Position numbers and translations under genes: made by a program. Under the pieces are notes generated by a model. That model was not told the origin of the DNA, did no database searches, and worked only from the letters and a program-made list of their open reading frames with translations. A stretch of 15,893 bases of DNA from DASVEG01 sp036380695 (GTDB lineage: Bacteria > Actinomycetota > Acidimicrobiia > Acidimicrobiales > CADCTF01), in contig DASVEG010000296.1 of assembly GCA_036380695.1 (NCBI GenBank), positions 1 to 15,893 of the forward strand. Direction: 5' to 3'. Of the stretch, positions 13,876 to 15,893 are shown piece by piece. Every line of letters starts with the position of its first letter. Within the stretch, counting starts at the first letter, position 1.

Positions 13876-14971
13876 GCGGCTCGACCTCGAAGCGCACCAC
13901 GCCCCGCAGTTCGTGCGACGTCGCGAGCCCGGCGATGCGGAGGTGCTCCAGGTGCGCGTACGTCTCGCTCTCGGCCATCGGCCCCCACCGAGCCTGGCGG
14001 AAGAGGTGGTGCGAGAACTCCTCGACGGTCGCCGCGCCACCGATCTCCGCAGCCGCGATGCGCAGCCGATCGAGCCGATCGCGGTGGTGCTCCTTGATAG
14101 CGCCGACGCGGGCGGCAACGTCGGTGAAGGGGTGGCCGTGCGCCGGCAGCACGGTCGTCACCCGGTCGAGTGCCGCGACGCGGTCGAGCGAGTCGAAGAA
14201 GAGCGCGAGCGGATCGCGCCCGGTGTTCATCCCCGAGATGTGCGGGGTGATCGTCGGCAGCACGTGGTCGCCCGAGAGGAGCACGCCGGTCTCGGGGTCG
14301 TGCAGGCACAGGTGGTCGAGGGTGTGGCCAGGCGTGTGCACCGCGTGCCACTCGCGCCCCGCGAGCTTGACGACGTCGCCGTGCCGGAGCCGGCTCGTGG
14401 GTTCGGGTGGCTGGAACCGGCGCCCGAACCGCGACCCCATCACGCGGTAGGCGACACGCCGGCGCAGCGGCGGGCGGAACCCCTTGCCTCCCCATGGCGT
14501 CGGGCCGCTCCATGGTGGCCCAGACGTCGTGCGCGGCGGTGGCAGGTCGGCGGGATCCACGTCGGAGCCGGCGTCGCTCGTGTGGTCGGCGTCGTCGTGG
14601 TCGTGACGGTGCGGGGTCCACCACGAGCGAAAGGCGGCGTGGGTGACGACGTCCGCCCCCGCCTCGGCGGCGAGCCGCCCCGCGCCGCCGAAGTGGTCGG
14701 GGTGGGAGTGGGTGACCACGACGGTGTGCACGTCGCGCAGCGCCAGCCCCGCCTTGGCCAGTCGGTCTCCGAGCGCCGACCACGATTTTGGGCCCGGCAT
14801 GCCAGGGTCGACGACCGCCGCGCCCCGGTGGTCGACGAGGGCGTAGGCGTTCACGTGGCCGAGCCCCGGCATCGAGATCGGGAGCTGCATGCGGAGGACG
14901 TTCGGCGCGACCTCGGCGACGTCGGGGGCCGCGTCCTCTTGTTCCTGCTTGGGCTTGCGGGCCTCCGCCAC
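13865..14971 (-). CDS. MBL-fold metallo-hydrolase with C-terminal winged-helix domain
   Basis: With the GTG start at 14971 the protein has 368 residues. The dinuclear metal motifs are complete: THSHPDH (87-93; H88, H90, D92, H93), HTPGH ending in H216, D235 (LLSGDHVL) and H278 (PAHGHP). The last 60 or so residues (TVEEFSHHLFRQARWGP ... HLEHLRIAGL) look like the winged helix of LACTB2-like MBL proteins. An insert of His and Asp, HRHDHDDADHTSDAGSDVD (121-139), lies between the first and later metal motifs. GTG 14971 is chosen over a TTG at 15001 because TAGTCT sits seven bases upstream and the TTG would lie inside a palindrome. Likely a thioesterase, lactonase or glyoxalase II-like enzyme; the substrate is unknown. 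Divergent from the LLM oxidoreductase, convergent with the sigma gene. Confidence 0.9.
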   Translation of the reverse strand: MAEARKPKQEQEDAAPDVAEVAPNVLRMQLPISMPGLGHVNAYALVDHRGAAVVDPGMPGPKSWSALGDRLAKAGLALRDVHTVVVTHSHPDHFGGAGRLAAEAGADVVTHAAFRSWWTPHRHDHDDADHTSDAGSDVDPADLPPPRTTSGPPWSGPTPWGGKGFRPPLRRRVAYRVMGSRFGRRFQPPEPTSRLRHGDVVKLAGREWHAVHTPGHTLDHLCLHDPETGVLLSGDHVLPTITPHISGMNTGRDPLALFFDSLDRVAALDRVTTVLPAHGHPFTDVAARVGAIKEHHRDRLDRLRIAAAEIGGAATVEEFSHHLFRQARWGPMAESETYAHLEHLRIAGLATSHELRGVVRFEVEPLRV

Positions 14972-14978
14972 GCCGGGG

Positions 14979-15002
14979 AGACTACTTGACCGAGCGGTCA
15001 AG
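14979..15002. promoter_or_regulatory. TetR-style palindromic operator between MBL and LLM genes
   Basis: CTTGACCGAGCGGTCAAG (14985-15002) has perfect 8-bp arms around a 2-base spacer, the typical form of a TetR-family operator. On the minus strand it is followed directly by TAGTCT (14984-14979), a -10-like box seven bases before the MBL GTG. On the + strand it ends 13 bases before the LLM ATG. One regulator, encoded elsewhere, could repress both genes. Confidence 0.6.
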
Positions 15003-15015
15003 AAATGAGGTCACG

Positions 15016-15893
15016 ATGCGGATCGGGACGGGCATCGCGTACGCAAGCGGGATCAAGGAGGCCGCCGCGCAGGTGGCCGAGCTCGAGAAGGTGGGCGTCG
15101 ACGTCGTCTGGGTCGCGGAGGCGTACGGCGTCGACGGCGTCTCCCTCATGGGCTACCTCGCCGCCATCACCGAGCGCGTGGAGATCGCGTCGGGGATCCT
15201 GCCGATCTACACGCGAACGCCGACGTTGCTGGCGATGACCGCGGCGGGCGTCGACCTGCTCTCGGGCGGCCGCTGCATCCTCGGCCTCGGAGCGTCTGGC
15301 CCGCAGGTGATCGAGGGGTTCCACGGCGTCGCCTACGACGCGCCGATCGAGCGCACCAGGGAGATCATCGAGATCTGCCGCAAGGTGTGGCGCCGCGAGA
15401 GGGTCGAGCACGACGGGCGCAACTACACGCTGCCGCTGCCGGCCGGCCGGGGCACCGGCCTGGGCAAACCGCTCAAGATGATCACGCACCCGGTCCGCGA
15501 CCGCATCCCGGTCTTCGTGGCGTCGCTCGGTCCGAAGAACGTCGAGATGACCGCGGAGGTGGCCGACGGTTGGATCCCCACGCTGTTCTGGCCGGAGCGG
15601 GCCCAGGACGTTTGGGGCGAATCGCTCGGAAAGGGCGCGGCGAACCGCGCATCCGAGCTCGCACCGCTGGAGGTGGTGGCTGGCGGCGCGCTCGCCATCG
15701 GGGACGGCCTCGAGCACCTGCGCGACCGCGCCCGGCCGCAGATCGCGCTGTACGTCGGTGGGATGGGGGCGAGGGACCGCAACTTCTACAACCAGCTCTT
15801 CCGTCGGTACGGGTTCGAGAAGGAGGCGGAGGAGATCCAGGAGCTGTACCTCGCGGGCAAGAAGGACGAAGCGGCAGCCGCCGTCCCCCGTGC
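15016..15893 (+). CDS. F420-dependent LLM-class oxidoreductase (Rv3520c-like), 3' end outside window
   Basis: The frame runs from ATG 15016 to the window edge without a stop, giving 292 complete codons; about 50 residues are probably missing. It is a luciferase-like TIM-barrel flavin/F420 oxidoreductase. Recognisable parts are the N-terminal strand MRIGTGIAY, GILPIYTRTPTLLAMTAAG (60-78), LLSGGRCILGLGASGPQVIE (81-100), YDAPIERTREIIEICRKVWR (107-126), GTGLGKPLKMI (146-156) and VASLGPKNVEMTAEVADGW (168-186). The combination matches the mycobacterial Rv3520c group as I remember it. The deazaflavin F420 would serve as hydride carrier; the substrate is not known. A short Shine-Dalgarno (GAGG, 15007-15010) precedes the ATG. 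The shared palindrome upstream suggests control together with the MBL hydrolase, perhaps in one catabolic route. Confidence 0.92.
   Translation, partial: MRIGTGIAYASGIKEAAAQVAELEKVGVDVVWVAEAYGVDGVSLMGYLAAITERVEIASGILPIYTRTPTLLAMTAAGVDLLSGGRCILGLGASGPQVIEGFHGVAYDAPIERTREIIEICRKVWRRERVEHDGRNYTLPLPAGRGTGLGKPLKMITHPVRDRIPVFVASLGPKNVEMTAEVADGWIPTLFWPERAQDVWGESLGKGAANRASELAPLEVVAGGALAIGDGLEHLRDRARPQIALYVGGMGARDRNFYNQLFRRYGFEKEAEEIQELYLAGKKDEAAAAVPR

Noticed and set aside
14972..15001. TTG at 15001 as start of the MBL gene
   Set aside because: It lies inside the palindromic operator, has no Shine-Dalgarno, and adds ten residues without family support; GTG 14971 has a -10-like box at leaderless distance.

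Overview
The window is a gene-dense piece of a very GC-rich genome. It carries an F420-type luciferase-like oxidoreductase, a membrane-anchored ECF-like sigma factor, several TAnnnT boxes 6-7 bases before start codons (suggesting leaderless mRNAs) and GTG starts. This points to Actinomycetota, perhaps an Acidimicrobiia-like lineage; the class is inference. I see no rRNA, tRNA, CRISPR array, phage gene or transposase, and no gap above about 130 bases between genes.

Layout. 1-732 (+): fumarylacetoacetate-hydrolase-family enzyme cut by the left edge. 733-3622 (-): a two-gene run, a coiled-coil lytic transglycosylase followed by a secreted four-repeat cupredoxin-like protein. 3623-3753: inverted GTCAC/GTGAC half-sites and the first copy of a structured repeat. 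3754-4723: a divergent pair, a small histidine-rich protein (-) and a ribbon-helix-helix-like putative DNA-binding protein (+), separated by 76 bases that hold a direct repeat and an inverted repeat. 4799-5446 (+): class III nucleotidyl cyclase domain fused to a cysteine-containing YHS-like domain. 5498-9075 (+): two overlapping genes for a heterodimeric ABC exporter with one degenerate and one consensus ATP site. 9076-9183: second copy of the structured repeat. 9184-12492 (-): aldo/keto reductase and two tandem paralogous beta-lactamase-fold serine hydrolases. 12505-13875 (+): sigma factor, one membrane helix and an outer fibronectin-III-like domain in one chain. 13865-14971 (-): MBL-fold hydrolase. 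15016 to the right edge (+): Rv3520c-like F420-dependent oxidoreductase, sharing a TetR-style palindrome with the MBL gene.

How they fit together. The catabolic-looking genes (FAH, aldo/keto reductase, serine hydrolases, MBL hydrolase, LLM oxidoreductase) suggest breakdown of carboxylic acids or esters, but no complete pathway is visible. The 0.7-5.4 kb part leans towards the cell envelope and metals: copper-type sites, a histidine cluster and a YHS-like module. The observations most worth a second look are the two-copy 42-bp hairpin core, enclosed in each copy by a different but self-complementary outer stem; the His-rich/RHH divergent pair; the cyclase-YHS fusion; and the sigma-membrane-FnIII fusion.
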